64,000 bases of DNA, from positions 558,001 to 622,000 of the forward strand of contig CALJKW010000055.1 of assembly GCA_937980205.1 (NCBI GenBank), read 5' to 3'. This stretch comes from an uncultured Myxococcales bacterium (GTDB lineage Bacteria > Myxococcota > Myxococcia > Myxococcales > Myxococcaceae). The number at the start of each line of letters is the position of its first letter. Within the stretch, counting starts at the first letter, position 1. A program made the position numbers and the translations under genes. The notes beneath the pieces were generated by a model. That model ran no database searches. It had not been told where the DNA came from and was given only the letters and a program-made list of their open reading frames with translations. Shown here piece by piece: positions 17,094-26,061 of the stretch.

Positions 17094-20044
17094 CAGCGCA
17101 CCAACGACACTTCGGGTTGAGACGGCACGTCGACGGGGACCACCACCGGGCCGCCGCTCGACTCGGCGTGGAAGCTCGCCCAGACGAGCGTGTACGCGCC
17201 GGGCTGCAGGCCGCGGAACGTCACGCGCTCTTCCTGCGGCTGGTAGATGAGCTGTGCGTAGTCCGAGCGCAAGAGCTCGAGCGGCGGGTTGCCGACGCCC
17301 GGCACCACGCCGCGCACGAGCCACAGCGCGTAGCCCCGCATCGGAGTCACCCGCACCGTCACGCTCGCGGTCCCCGGCGCCGGCCCGAAGTCGAGGCGCG
17401 TCGTCTCGGCCTGCACGCGCGCGATCACCGCGAGCGCCTGGCTTTGGCCCATGCCGGGCGCCGACATCGCGAAGCGGTACGTGCCGGCCGGCACCTCGAG
17501 CTTGTACGTGCCGTCTGCGGCGGTGACGACGGACACCGGCTCGGCGCCCTCGGTGGCGATGCCCTGAATCTCGACGCCGCCGGCGGGACGGCCGTCGGGC
17601 AGGTACGCGGCTCCGACGAGCTGGGTGCCGGCCTTCAGCGTGAGATCGATGGTGTTGCCCGCGGCGGCCGAGACGGACTGCGACGCCGAGCGCCGCCCCT
17701 TGCGCGCGGTGACGGTGAAGCTCTTGAGGAACGGCGGACTCGACAGCGTGAAGCGGCCGTCGGGGCCGGTGAGCGTCGAGTGCTCGCACTGCTCGCAGCC
17801 GACGACGGCGTCGGCGACGGGCTGGCCGCCCTCGTCGTGCACGAAGCCCGAGAAGCTCGGCGCCTTCTTGAGCTCGAGATCTCCCAGGTCGGGCGACACC
17901 GGGCGGTCGGCCATCAGCGGCTCGTAGCCGGGCGCCTCGACGGAGAAGATGACGCGCTCCTCGGTCGCCGGCAGCGCGAGCTCGAAGCGGCCGTCGGCGC
18001 TGTCGACCTCGTGATCGTCGACGCGGAAGTGCTTCACCGGCCGGCCCTCGCTGACGACGCGGCCGCGGAAGATCGGCTGGCGGTGCACCACGACCTTCAC
18101 CGGCGGGCCGCCCGCGACCCCGTACACGCGGTTCAGCTGATCGAACCCGCGCTGGTTCACGCGCACCGCGTAGGTGACCTTCGGCTTGAGCGGCTTGAGC
18201 TCGAAGTTGCCCTGCGCGTCGCTGACCACCGGCTCGGCGCCGCGGGGGATGACGCCGATGGCGACGCCGGGCACGGGCGCACCGACCTGGTCGACGACCT
18301 GGCCTACGAGCGTGGCGCCGGGTTTGAGCTCGGCCGCGACCTGGAGCAGCTGGCCCTCCTGCACGTTCACCGTCTGGCGCTCGCTGGGCAGGTAGTCGGG
18401 GTGCGCGGCGACGAGCTGGTACGTGCCAGGCGGCAGGCCGCGCATGAGCACGACGCCGTCGGCGCCGCTCGGCCGGTCGTTGCGGAAGTTGCCCTCGCGG
18501 TCGATGAACATCACCGCGTTCGCGCCCTCGACGCGGCGCCCTTCGGCGGTGACGGTGACGGCGACGCCGGCGCGCGGCTCGAGCTCGAGATCGACGCCCA
18601 CCGCCGGAGCGGTCACCTTCTTCTGCCCTCCGCCCCAGTCCGAGTGGTGCGCGTGCAGCGAGTAGAGGCCCGGCGACGGTACGCGGGCGAGGAACGCGCC
18701 GTTGGCGTCCGACTGCACCGAGTCTCCGGTCGGAGAGATCAGCACCGACACGCCCGCCGCCGGCCGCCCGTATTCGTCGATCACGCGGCCCACGATCGTG
18801 GTGCCCTTCTGCAGGGTGAGCACGACCGACGTCTGGCCGGGGCCGACCGTCACCGGGATCGAGCCCTTCTGATAGCCGGGGGCGTCGCCGACGAGCTTGT
18901 ACTCTCCGGGGCCGATGGGGCCGAAGGTGACCGTCTCTCCCGAGCGCACGCGCTTCTCGAAGACCTTCTCTCCCGCGCCGGCGACCAGCGAGACGGTGGC
19001 CTCGGGGACGGAGTCTCCCGCCTCGTCGAGCACGTTCGCCGCGATGGTGCCGCCGCGCTCGAGCTCGAGCGTGACGTGCGTGAGCGGCTGATCGAGCGAG
19101 ACCATCTGCGGCGCCGACGACAGCTCGCCCGCGACGGCGGTGACGACGACGCGATCGGGGAACAGGCCGAGGAAGCGCGCGAGCGCCGCCTTCGTCGGAG
19201 CCTCCCGCTTCACGTGATCTGCGGACACGCTGACGGTGCCGTCGATCGGCTTGCCCTGGTGCGTGAGCGAGACCTCGAGGGTGCGCGGGTCGAGCAGCGT
19301 GAGCGTCACCAGCTCGGGGCCAGCCTGCACCTGGGGGCGCACGGCGGGCAGCTTCCCCGGCGCTTCGGCGAGCACGTAGAACGGGCCCTCGCCGAGGCCC
19401 TTGAGCTCGAAGAAGCCCTGATCGTCGGCGTCGGTCTCGTAGTAGCGGGCGACGCGGCGGCTGATCGCGTGCACCTTCCCGTGCACCGGCTGGCCGCGCG
19501 AGTCGACGAGCTTGCCGGCGAGCGCGCGCAGCGGGGGCAGGTAGAGCTCGACGGGGTCTCCGGGGGCGGCGCGCTCCTTCACGCCCTCTCCGAGGCCGGG
19601 AGCGGTGGCCCAGAGGGTGAAGCTGACGCCGCTCAGGTGCTCGAAGCGGAAGGCGCCCTTCTCGTCCGTGGTGGTGGTCAGCGCCGCGGCGAGCTCGCCC
19701 TTCTTCGCGGCGAGCAGGCTCGCGACCTTCTGCCCCGACTCGCGCGCCGGGCAGCTGAGCAGCAGGCGCGAGCAGTCTCCGCAGTCGAGCGTCGAGAGGC
19801 TCGTCTGGGTGCTGGCGGCGAGGCTCACCGTCGCGTTGGGCACCGGCTGGCCGGCCGAGTCTTTCACCACGCCGGCGAGGGCCATGCCCTCTTGGGCCGC
19901 GGAGGTGACCTCGACCGCGTGGAACTCGGGGATGGGCTCCTCTACGGCGGTCGAGGTGCCTTGCGTCTCCGGCTTCGGCCACAGGGCGATGGCCGCTCCT
20001 GCGGCGGCGAGGGCCAGGGCTGCGATGACGACGGGACGTCGCAT
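17093..20044 (-). CDS. Large membrane-anchored carboxypeptidase-regulatory-like repeat protein, copy 1
   Basis: 983 residues from ATG 20044. It has an N-terminal anchor MRRPVVIAALALAAAGAAIA, an acidic linker, then about nine repeats such as GVVKDSAGQPVPNATV, GKLVDSRGQPVHGKV, VGQVVDQVGAPVPGVAI and FVHDEGGQPVADAVV. The first repeat has CGDCSRLLLSC and a later one CEQC, at positions matching the Cys motifs in the downstream paralogue, so the pair arose by tandem duplication. Units of this type act in other proteins as stability or binding domains. No enzymatic domain is visible. It is translationally coupled to its paralogue by TGATG. A long hairpin separates it from the upstream FadL gene. Confidence 0.85.
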   Translation of the reverse strand: MRRPVVIAALALAAAGAAIALWPKPETQGTSTAVEEPIPEFHAVEVTSAAQEGMALAGVVKDSAGQPVPNATVSLAASTQTSLSTLDCGDCSRLLLSCPARESGQKVASLLAAKKGELAAALTTTTDEKGAFRFEHLSGVSFTLWATAPGLGEGVKERAAPGDPVELYLPPLRALAGKLVDSRGQPVHGKVHAISRRVARYYETDADDQGFFELKGLGEGPFYVLAEAPGKLPAVRPQVQAGPELVTLTLLDPRTLEVSLTHQGKPIDGTVSVSADHVKREAPTKAALARFLGLFPDRVVVTAVAGELSSAPQMVSLDQPLTHVTLELERGGTIAANVLDEAGDSVPEATVSLVAGAGEKVFEKRVRSGETVTFGPIGPGEYKLVGDAPGYQKGSIPVTVGPGQTSVVLTLQKGTTIVGRVIDEYGRPAAGVSVLISPTGDSVQSDANGAFLARVPSPGLYSLHAHHSDWGGGQKKVTAPAVGVDLELEPRAGVAVTVTAEGRRVEGANAVMFIDREGNFRNDRPSGADGVVLMRGLPPGTYQLVAAHPDYLPSERQTVNVQEGQLLQVAAELKPGATLVGQVVDQVGAPVPGVAIGVIPRGAEPVVSDAQGNFELKPLKPKVTYAVRVNQRGFDQLNRVYGVAGGPPVKVVVHRQPIFRGRVVSEGRPVKHFRVDDHEVDSADGRFELALPATEERVIFSVEAPGYEPLMADRPVSPDLGDLELKKAPSFSGFVHDEGGQPVADAVVGCEQCEHSTLTGPDGRFTLSSPPFLKSFTVTARKGRRSASQSVSAAAGNTIDLTLKAGTQLVGAAYLPDGRPAGGVEIQGIATEGAEPVSVVTAADGTYKLEVPAGTYRFAMSAPGMGQSQALAVIARVQAETTRLDFGPAPGTASVTVRVTPMRGYALWLVRGVVPGVGNPPLELLRSDYAQLIYQPQEERVTFRGLQPGAYTLVWASFHAESSGGPVVVPVDVPSQPEVSLVR

Positions 20045-20106
20045 TCCAATGGGGGGAGGCTAGCCCGAAGAGACAATCGGGCGCTCGTGGCTGTTCCCCT
20101 GCAGCA

Positions 20107-20258
20107 AGAAGCCGGGTCACGTTGACGACTCGACGGGCCCGGGTGCGTTCAGGGGAACGTGAGCGGGAACGTCGGCGGGTACGTTCCCCAAATTCGTACC
20201 CGGCCACGTCCCGGTGAACGAACCCGGGCCCGTCGAGTCGTCAGCGTTCCCGGCTTCT
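20107..20258. repeat. 152-nt long hairpin reaching into the FadL gene stop codon
   Basis: The outer arms 20107-20116 and 20249-20258 (AGAAGCCGGG/CCCGGCTTCT) and inner arms 20124-20144 and 20222-20242 (21 bp perfect) are complementary. The middle contains further imperfect pairs built from GGGAACGT/GTACCCG-like words. It extends over the FadL stop codon (20257-20259), so it should fold at the mRNA 3' end, probably acting as a terminator or 3' stabiliser between fadL and the repeat-protein genes. Confidence 0.85.
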
Positions 20259-21558
20259 AGAAGTCGTACCGAATCGCCGCGTTCAACCCGAAGATCTTCG
20301 CCGAGTACGAATACGACGGCAGCTTGTCGAACGGCTCCTTCACGGCCTCGCGCGGCAGCACGGCCGCGGCCATGCCGGCGAGATCGATCGTGATCGGCGC
20401 CGCGAACACCTCGAGCGGATCATCGAAGTTGAACCCGAGCCCCACGGTTCCGCCGACGGTCGTGCCGTCGAGCACGTTCGAGCCCGAGATGTTCTGCCTG
20501 GGCACGGGCGTCGGCCGGTAGAACCCGCCGGCCCGGGCCGCGAAGCGCTTGTTGAGCCGGTACTCCGCGCCGATCTTGCCGGTGATGGTGTCCTGAAACC
20601 CGGCCGGCTGCGACGGAGAGATCACGTCGAGCGCCGAGTCGAGCCCGAGCTTCTCGAGCACGTCGCCGCCGACGTCGATCGAGATGGTGAGGTACGGCGA
20701 CGGCGTGCGGCTCCACATCTGGTACGAGCCGTCCAGCGAGAGCGTGAAGTCCGAGGTGATGTCCCACGCGACGCCGAGGTTGAACGTGTGCGGCGAGAAG
20801 TGCGTCGTGCCCTCGATGTTCAGCATCAGCTCGCCCACGCCCTCGAGGTTCACCGTGGCGGGGATCGAGACGTTCAGCATCATCTCCGACCGGTACGTGA
20901 AGCCGAACCGCAGGCTGGGGATCGGCTGCACGACGAGCCCGACGTTCGGGGCCACGCGCGTCCGCAGCTCGGCGTCGATGCTGCGCGCCGTCACCTGCTT
21001 GCTGAAGAGATCGACGGTGGTCGCCGTGTTCTCGCCTTTGAGATCCGCGAGCGCCTGCACGCCGAGCCCGAGCTGCAGCCAGTCGAAGATCTTCACCGCG
21101 ATGCCCGCGAACAGCACGAGCCGCTCGGAGTGCGACTGGTAGTGGTACCAGAACGGCTTGTCGGGGTTCGGCATCTGCACGCGCACCAGCTTCTGAAACG
21201 GCACGTGCGCGCCGACGCCGAGCGCGACGCGCTTGTTGAGCTTGCCGCCGAGCGGGCCGGCGATGCCGAGCGAGACGCCGGTGGTGGCAGGCGGCCTGAA
21301 CCAGAGCTCGGTGTCGGGCGGCTCCTGAAGGCTCACGTCGGCCAGCGGGGCGAAGTAGCTCACCGTCGCGCCGAACGTGGCGTCCGGGCTGCGGATGAGC
21401 AGCGCCGGGTTGTAGAACGACGCGGTGTAGTCGGTCGCCTCGGCGGTCATCGCGCCGCTCATCGCGGTCGCGCGCGGCGAGAACCCGAAGGTGTCGAAGA
21501 CGTCGGCGAACGCGCCGCCGGCTGCGAGCGCCGCTGCGACTGCGGCGAGGCGCCTCAT
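20257..21558 (-). CDS. FadL/TodX-family outer-membrane transport protein
   Basis: 433 residues from ATG 21558. A signal peptide MRRLAAVAAALAAGGAFA is followed by the FadL signature FSPRATAMSGAMTAEATDYTASFYNPALL (an N-terminal hatch NPA motif), about fourteen predicted strands and a terminal Phe typical of barrel proteins recognised by Bam. The family takes up long-chain fatty acids or aromatic hydrocarbons across the outer membrane by lateral opening. The start overlaps the PP2C stop by ATGA (21555-21558), so an outer-membrane channel is translationally coupled to a phosphatase, which is unusual. Confidence 0.9.
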   Translation of the reverse strand: MRRLAAVAAALAAGGAFADVFDTFGFSPRATAMSGAMTAEATDYTASFYNPALLIRSPDATFGATVSYFAPLADVSLQEPPDTELWFRPPATTGVSLGIAGPLGGKLNKRVALGVGAHVPFQKLVRVQMPNPDKPFWYHYQSHSERLVLFAGIAVKIFDWLQLGLGVQALADLKGENTATTVDLFSKQVTARSIDAELRTRVAPNVGLVVQPIPSLRFGFTYRSEMMLNVSIPATVNLEGVGELMLNIEGTTHFSPHTFNLGVAWDITSDFTLSLDGSYQMWSRTPSPYLTISIDVGGDVLEKLGLDSALDVISPSQPAGFQDTITGKIGAEYRLNKRFAARAGGFYRPTPVPRQNISGSNVLDGTTVGGTVGLGFNFDDPLEVFAAPITIDLAGMAAAVLPREAVKEPFDKLPSYSYSAKIFGLNAAIRYDF

Positions 21559-22829
21559 TCCTCGGCGAACGGCTGAACCGCCTGGGCGACCGCGAGCTCC
21601 TGCCGCGCCTCAGACAGCTCGGAGTTCGTCGCGCGCAGCCGATCGGACAGCACCTGCACGAAGCTCCAGAGCATCTTCACCGCGAGGATCGATTCCTTCT
21701 TCATCAGGTTCATCAGATCCTGCCGGGCGATGACCATGACGCGGGTGGGCTCGGTCGCGCGCACCGTGGCCGAGCGCGGCGCGTTGTCGATGAGGCCCAT
21801 CTCTCCGAAGTGGCCGCCGGCGCGCAGCTCGGCGATCTCGACGCCGTTCTTCTCGATGGCGACGCGGCCGCGGATGACGACGAACAGCTCTTCGCCGGGC
21901 TGGCCCTCGGTGACGATCTCGCGGCCGCCGGGGAACGTGCGCGTCGTCGCGATCGACAGCACCGCGGTCTGCTCTTTGTACGTGAGGTGCCTGAAGAGCG
22001 GGATCTTCTTCAGGGCCTCCATGCGCGACTGCGCTTCGACGGTCTCTTCGGCGACTGCGCCGGCATCGCCCTGCACCGCGACGACGACGGCGGTGATGTT
22101 GTCCTTGCCGCCGCGCTCGTTCGCGAGCGCGATGAAGCGCGCCGGCAGGTCGGGCTTCGCCACCGCGGCGACGAGCGGCACGACCTCGTCGTCGGCGAGG
22201 TAGCCGTGCAGGCCGTCGCTGCAGAGCATGAACAGATCGCCCGGCAGCAGATCGACGATGAGCGTGTCGACCTGCACCGACTCCTGGATGCCGACGGCGC
22301 GCGTGATGACGTTGCGGTACTGCGACGTCTGCGCCTGCTCTTTGGTGATCGTGCCGGCCTTGAGCTGCGCGGCGATCAGCGTGTGATCTTCGGTGAGGCG
22401 GTGGCACTGGCCGTTGCGCACCAGGTACACGCGGCTGTCGCCGACGTGGCCGATGACGCCGCGGTTGCCGGAGATGACGAGGCACACGAACGTCGTGCCC
22501 ATGCCGCGCTTGGTGTTGTCGCTCGACGCCATCCGGTAGATGTCGGCGCAGGCGCGCTGCACGGCGACCTCGACCAGCGACGATGCTGCGGCGCGGTTCG
22601 TCTGCGTCGCTTCCTTCGCGAGATCCTTCAAGATGCTCTTGTTCGCGAGGATGTGCTGCTTGACGACCTCGACCGCGCGGTTGCTCGCGACCTCGCCGGC
22701 CGCGTGCCCACCCATGCCGTCGGCCACGATGTAGAGGCCCAGGCTCGGGTCCACCAGCATGGCGTCTTCGTTGTGCTGGCGCTTTCGGCCAACGTCCGTT
22801 CCGCCAAACGCCTCAGTGGTCAGCGACAC
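21555..22829 (-). CDS. PP2C-family Ser/Thr phosphatase fused to a cyclic-nucleotide-binding domain
   Basis: 424 residues from GTG 22829. Residues ~1-245 are a complete PP2C/Stp domain with metal-binding motifs QHNEDAM, VADGMGGHAAGE, CSDGL and GGKDNITAVVV. Residues ~280-395 form a cNMP-binding (CAP-like) domain: EGQPGEELFVVIRGRVAI, GGHFGEMGLIDNAPRSATVRA, where the phosphate-binding-cassette pattern is intact. Known: Stp phosphatases reverse Hanks-type kinase phosphorylation. Inference: activity is tuned by cAMP or a similar nucleotide. No DNA-binding HTH follows the sensor domain. It lies 45 bases downstream of an FHA gene and overlaps fadL. Confidence 0.93.
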   Translation of the reverse strand: MSLTTEAFGGTDVGRKRQHNEDAMLVDPSLGLYIVADGMGGHAAGEVASNRAVEVVKQHILANKSILKDLAKEATQTNRAAASSLVEVAVQRACADIYRMASSDNTKRGMGTTFVCLVISGNRGVIGHVGDSRVYLVRNGQCHRLTEDHTLIAAQLKAGTITKEQAQTSQYRNVITRAVGIQESVQVDTLIVDLLPGDLFMLCSDGLHGYLADDEVVPLVAAVAKPDLPARFIALANERGGKDNITAVVVAVQGDAGAVAEETVEAQSRMEALKKIPLFRHLTYKEQTAVLSIATTRTFPGGREIVTEGQPGEELFVVIRGRVAIEKNGVEIAELRAGGHFGEMGLIDNAPRSATVRATEPTRVMVIARQDLMNLMKKESILAVKMLWSFVQVLSDRLRATNSELSEARQELAVAQAVQPFAEE

Positions 22830-22874
22830 GGCGCGTCACCATATGGGGGACGATCCTAAGCGTGCAACAAAAGA

Positions 22875-23402
22875 TCAGCCGGTCGACCGCTGCTGGATGA
22901 GGCTCTTGAAGCCCTGCGCCGTATAGAACGTGAGCTCGAGGCTGCCGACCCGCAGCCGCGCCCCGTTCTCGAGGATGACGGGCTTCTTCGGCTGCAGCTT
23001 CGTGCTCGAGACCCAGGTGCCGTTCTTCGAGCCGGCGTCGGTGAGCGTCCACTTGCCGCTGCCGTCGTCCTTCTGCAGCCAGCCGTGGAAGCGCGACACC
23101 GAGGCGTCGTCGAGCACGATGTCGTTGTTCGTGGTGCGGCCCATCGTGACGCGCCGCTGAAAGACGTTGTCCTTCGACTTCTCGAGCAGGCACACGACGG
23201 GGTCTCCGCCGCCGATCACCGAGTTGGTGACGCCGCTCGACGTGCGCAGGCGATGTCCGGAGCTCGAGTCTTCGTTCGAGTCGCGCGGCTCGTAGACGAG
23301 CACCGAGCGGCCTTTGAGCTGCGTGTCGAAGTTCTTCGGATCATCCAGCATCCGGTTGATCCACGCGAGCAGAGGGTCGGGCAAGCTGGAGCGCGATTTC
23401 AC
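22875..23402 (-). CDS. FHA-domain protein
   Basis: 175 residues from GTG 23402, chosen because it overlaps the previous stop as GTGA. An ATG at 23438 would overlap by 40 bases. Residues ~85-165 are a forkhead-associated domain with MGRTTNNDIVLDD, SVSRFHGWLQ and SKNGTWV, containing the GR, SxxH and NG positions that bind phosphothreonine. The N-terminal ~80 residues are Ser-rich and not assignable. Role: reader of threonine phosphorylation, probably in the pathway that the downstream PP2C resets. It is the third gene of the yacG operon. Confidence 0.9.
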   Translation of the reverse strand: MKSRSSLPDPLLAWINRMLDDPKNFDTQLKGRSVLVYEPRDSNEDSSSGHRLRTSSGVTNSVIGGGDPVVCLLEKSKDNVFQRRVTMGRTTNNDIVLDDASVSRFHGWLQKDDGSGKWTLTDAGSKNGTWVSSTKLQPKKPVILENGARLRVGSLELTFYTAQGFKSLIQQRSTG

Positions 23403-24160
23403 CCCAGCTTCGGCGCTTGCGCCAATGCGGCATGGCACTGATGTAGGAGCGCCGGCCGCGCCTCACCGACCCACGGCATGTCGACGACCGCGCGCAGGTA
23501 GAACGGCGACGCCTTCGAGAAGTACACCGCGCGCGCGAGATCATCGAGCACCGCGCCGTTGAAGCCGATGAGCGACGAGGCGCGGGCCCGCACGAAGTGC
23601 AGCGCGGGAGCCTCGGGGAAGCGATCGAGCGCGTACATCAGGCGCCGCTTCGCTCCGAACACCGCGAGCTCGAGGTTGAGCGGGTGGACGCGCAGCGAGA
23701 GGAACAGGTGCTCGCGCAGGTAGATCTGCGCCACCGTCTCGAGCACCGGCGCGTCGTCGAGCTTGTCGAGCACCTTCTCGGGCTCTTCGCGAATGCGGGA
23801 GAGCGTCGAGAGCCAGAGCGCCTCTCCGCCGCTGAAGCCGGCGTGCTCGCACGCGGCCTCGTCGACGCGGTGCCCGGTCACGAGCGCGCAGAGCAGCTCG
23901 TGGCGCGCCTTCGCCTCGGGCGCCGGCGCGTGCACCAGCAGCGGAGGTGGCGGCCCGCCCTCGACCGGCTGCGGCGCCTTCGCCGGGGCATCGACTCGAG
24001 GCTTCGGCAACAGCCCGTGCAGCAGCGTGTCCCAGTCGAGCCACGAGAGCGTGGTGAAGCCGCCCGCGGCGTTGCGCTGTCTCCAGACGTTGAGCCGGTG
24101 CAGGCCGATGACGCCGCCCACGTAGGCGGCGCCGACGGCCGATGCGACCCACACGCTCAA
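23399..24160 (-). CDS. Membrane-anchored protein of unknown function
   Basis: 253 residues if translation starts at TTG 24160, which overlaps the yacG stop as TTGA; GTG 24154 is the alternative and gives two residues fewer. An N-terminal helix (SAVGAAYVGGVIGLHRL) is followed by a basic stop-transfer, a Pro-rich linker and a helical domain (CEHAGFSGGEALWLSTLSRI; LETVAQIYLREHLFLSLRVH) that may be TPR-like. No catalytic motif is visible. The position between yacG and the FHA/PP2C genes suggests an accessory of phospho-signalling or cell-envelope control, but this is context only. Confidence 0.7.
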   Translation of the reverse strand: MSVWVASAVGAAYVGGVIGLHRLNVWRQRNAAGGFTTLSWLDWDTLLHGLLPKPRVDAPAKAPQPVEGGPPPPLLVHAPAPEAKARHELLCALVTGHRVDEAACEHAGFSGGEALWLSTLSRIREEPEKVLDKLDDAPVLETVAQIYLREHLFLSLRVHPLNLELAVFGAKRRLMYALDRFPEAPALHFVRARASSLIGFNGAVLDDLARAVYFSKASPFYLRAVVDMPWVGEARPALLHQCHAALAQAPKLG

Positions 24161-24375
24161 TGCAGCTCCCCGCTCGAGCCGTCCGGGGGCATGAGCCCGT
24201 CTTCGTCTTCGTCGGGCGTGCGGTCTGCGACGCGGTACTCCTCACCGAGCCACTTGCCCAGGTCGACCGCGCGGCAGCGCGTGCTGCAGAACGGGAAGCT
24301 CGGGTTCTCCTGGCGCGGCAGCACGTCGCGCTTGCACGTGGGGCACTTCGGGGCCGGCATCTTGCGGGCAGTCAT
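24157..24375 (-). CDS. yacG: Zinc-binding DNA gyrase inhibitor YacG
   Basis: 72 residues from ATG 24375. The zinc ligands CPTCKRDV and FCSTRCRAVDLGKWL match the YacG signature, and the acidic C-terminal tail is usual for the family. Known role in Escherichia coli: binds GyrB and blocks DNA binding; it is widespread in proteobacteria. It is the first gene of a five-gene minus-strand run (yacG, anchored protein, FHA, PP2C-cNMP, fadL). In proteobacteria yacG usually neighbours coaE, which is absent here. Confidence 0.92.
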   Translation of the reverse strand: MTARKMPAPKCPTCKRDVLPRQENPSFPFCSTRCRAVDLGKWLGEEYRVADRTPDEDEDGLMPPDGSSGELH

Positions 24376-24559
24376 ATCCTTGCGCTCCGCTCACGGGCGA
24401 CTCCGCCGCCCTGCTCCGCTCCGCTGCGCGCCGAGCGCGTCCACCCTCCCGGCTCGACTCTCAGCTTCTAAGAGCCCGAAATCTCACTGACTCGAGACAA
24501 CTCGAGGAGGACATTTCACGACAAATGGTTCGTAACTCCTACCCTCACGGAGAACCGTC

Positions 24560-26035
24560 ATGTCCGTCGATTCGATCCGCTCTGCCCTCGCAGCGGCCCG
24601 CAGCACCAGCGTCAGCCGCGCCGACGTCCGGCGCATCTTCGACGCTGCCAACGACAACGGCGAAGTCGATGCTGCCGAGCGCAGCGAGCTGCAGTCGATC
24701 TACGCGTCGACCGCGAGCCGCTTCACCGAGGAGGCGCGCGCCGAGTTCTCGCGGCTGCTCACCGCGCTGCCGCCGCCGGGCTCGCCCCCCGCGACGCCGG
24801 CCGAGCCCGAGCGGAACAAGTACGAGACGAACTTCAAGCCGTGGACGACGACGTACTGGCCGATGGCCGGCACCGCGGGCAACACCGACGGCTCGGCGTC
24901 GTCGAACCTGTGGGCGAAAGACGGCGCGCTCGACAAGTTCGACGCGCTGCTGAAGGCGCGCGGCCTGCGGGCCGGCGCGCGGCAGTTCGAGCTGACCCCG
25001 AACCTGAACTCGCTCGTCGGCAAAGAGGCGGGCCACTACGTCGCCGACTCGATGCTCTCGGAGAAGGACGCCGAGCGCACCACCGGCGTCGACTTCAACG
25101 GCAACGGCACGCTGGACGCGAACGTCGAGCACGACTTCATCAACTCGTATGGCCAGTTCGGCCGGGACGGGAAGATGGACGGCACGATGTCGGTCGGCTG
25201 GTGGGGCAGCTGCGACAAGGTGGCGCTCGCCGGAGTGCTGTTCCGCGAGCCGAAGAAGGACGTCACCATCGACGGCGTCACCTTCACCGCGCAGGACATC
25301 AAGGGCCTGCTCACCGTCATCGCCGACAGCCAGGCTGGCGGCGTCGACTTCATCGGCAACCGCTACGACGCGCGGCAGGACTACGTGACGCTGAAGAACG
25401 GCCGGCAGATCTTCGGCAACATCACGACCGAGCTGAACTTCGCCTCGCGGGGCGTTCGCCACGTCGAGGACTACGCGGTGCTCTCGAGCCTCACCCTGCC
25501 CGACGAGGTGAAGATCAAGCTCGCCGACGGAACCGAGCAGACGATCCCGAAGAGCGAGATCCGCAACGTGGCGCGCGAGGACAAGCGCGACGACGCCGCC
25601 CTCTTCCACCAGACGATCATCGACTGGCTCAAAGAGGGCCGCCCCGCCGTGATGGACAAGGACAGCGGCGACCACGTGTGGAACTACAACTTCTACAAGG
25701 CCGAGGACACGCTGTACCGCGACGGCCTCAAGCCCTCGTGGGCGACCGACACGCTTTTGCAGCGCGGCTTCAACGGCCCGGCCGGCGACGGGAAGATCAC
25801 GTGGGTCGAGCGCCGCGTCGAGCTCGGCGGCGACGGCGGCAGCACCGAGACGTACCGGTACTGGCTCGAGGAGAAGAACGGGAAGATCGTCAACAGCGGC
25901 TGGGACACCTCGTCCGCCAGCCCCGACTTCCTCTGGAGGCCTCGCAGCGAGGCCACCTTCACCGGCCCCAACGAGCGCAACCCGTTCGTGGATCCCGCGC
26001 TGGTCAAGGAGCTGTACGAGCGGTCGATCGAGTAG
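24560..26035 (+). CDS. Transglutaminase-like protein (elicitor-type, putative)
   Basis: 491 residues from ATG 24560, preceded by GGAG (24549-24552). The N-terminus is EF-hand-like (FDAANDNGEVDAAERSELQ), and Ca-loop-like DFNGNGTLD and GRDGKMDG sequences occur later. The core has SVGWWGSCDKVALAGVLF with candidate nucleophile Cys218 and GDHVWNYNFYKAE with His372. This resembles the Cys/His arrangement of the transglutaminase-elicitor family known from Phytophthora GP42 and some bacteria. There is no Sec signal peptide, so export would need another route. Family assignment is tentative because an Asp partner is not placed. Transglutaminases form isopeptide crosslinks between Gln and Lys side chains or act as proteases. 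Confidence 0.6.
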   Translation: MSVDSIRSALAAARSTSVSRADVRRIFDAANDNGEVDAAERSELQSIYASTASRFTEEARAEFSRLLTALPPPGSPPATPAEPERNKYETNFKPWTTTYWPMAGTAGNTDGSASSNLWAKDGALDKFDALLKARGLRAGARQFELTPNLNSLVGKEAGHYVADSMLSEKDAERTTGVDFNGNGTLDANVEHDFINSYGQFGRDGKMDGTMSVGWWGSCDKVALAGVLFREPKKDVTIDGVTFTAQDIKGLLTVIADSQAGGVDFIGNRYDARQDYVTLKNGRQIFGNITTELNFASRGVRHVEDYAVLSSLTLPDEVKIKLADGTEQTIPKSEIRNVAREDKRDDAALFHQTIIDWLKEGRPAVMDKDSGDHVWNYNFYKAEDTLYRDGLKPSWATDTLLQRGFNGPAGDGKITWVERRVELGGDGGSTETYRYWLEEKNGKIVNSGWDTSSASPDFLWRPRSEATFTGPNERNPFVDPALVKELYERSIE

Positions 26036-26061
26036 TCCCCCGCCGATGCTAGGGTGGCGCC

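Noticed and set aside
13974..20207. One continuous 2077-codon minus-strand frame
   Set aside because: Only the first part from 17093 downward is protein-like. Upstream, the other frame carries the repeat paralogue that stops at 17093.
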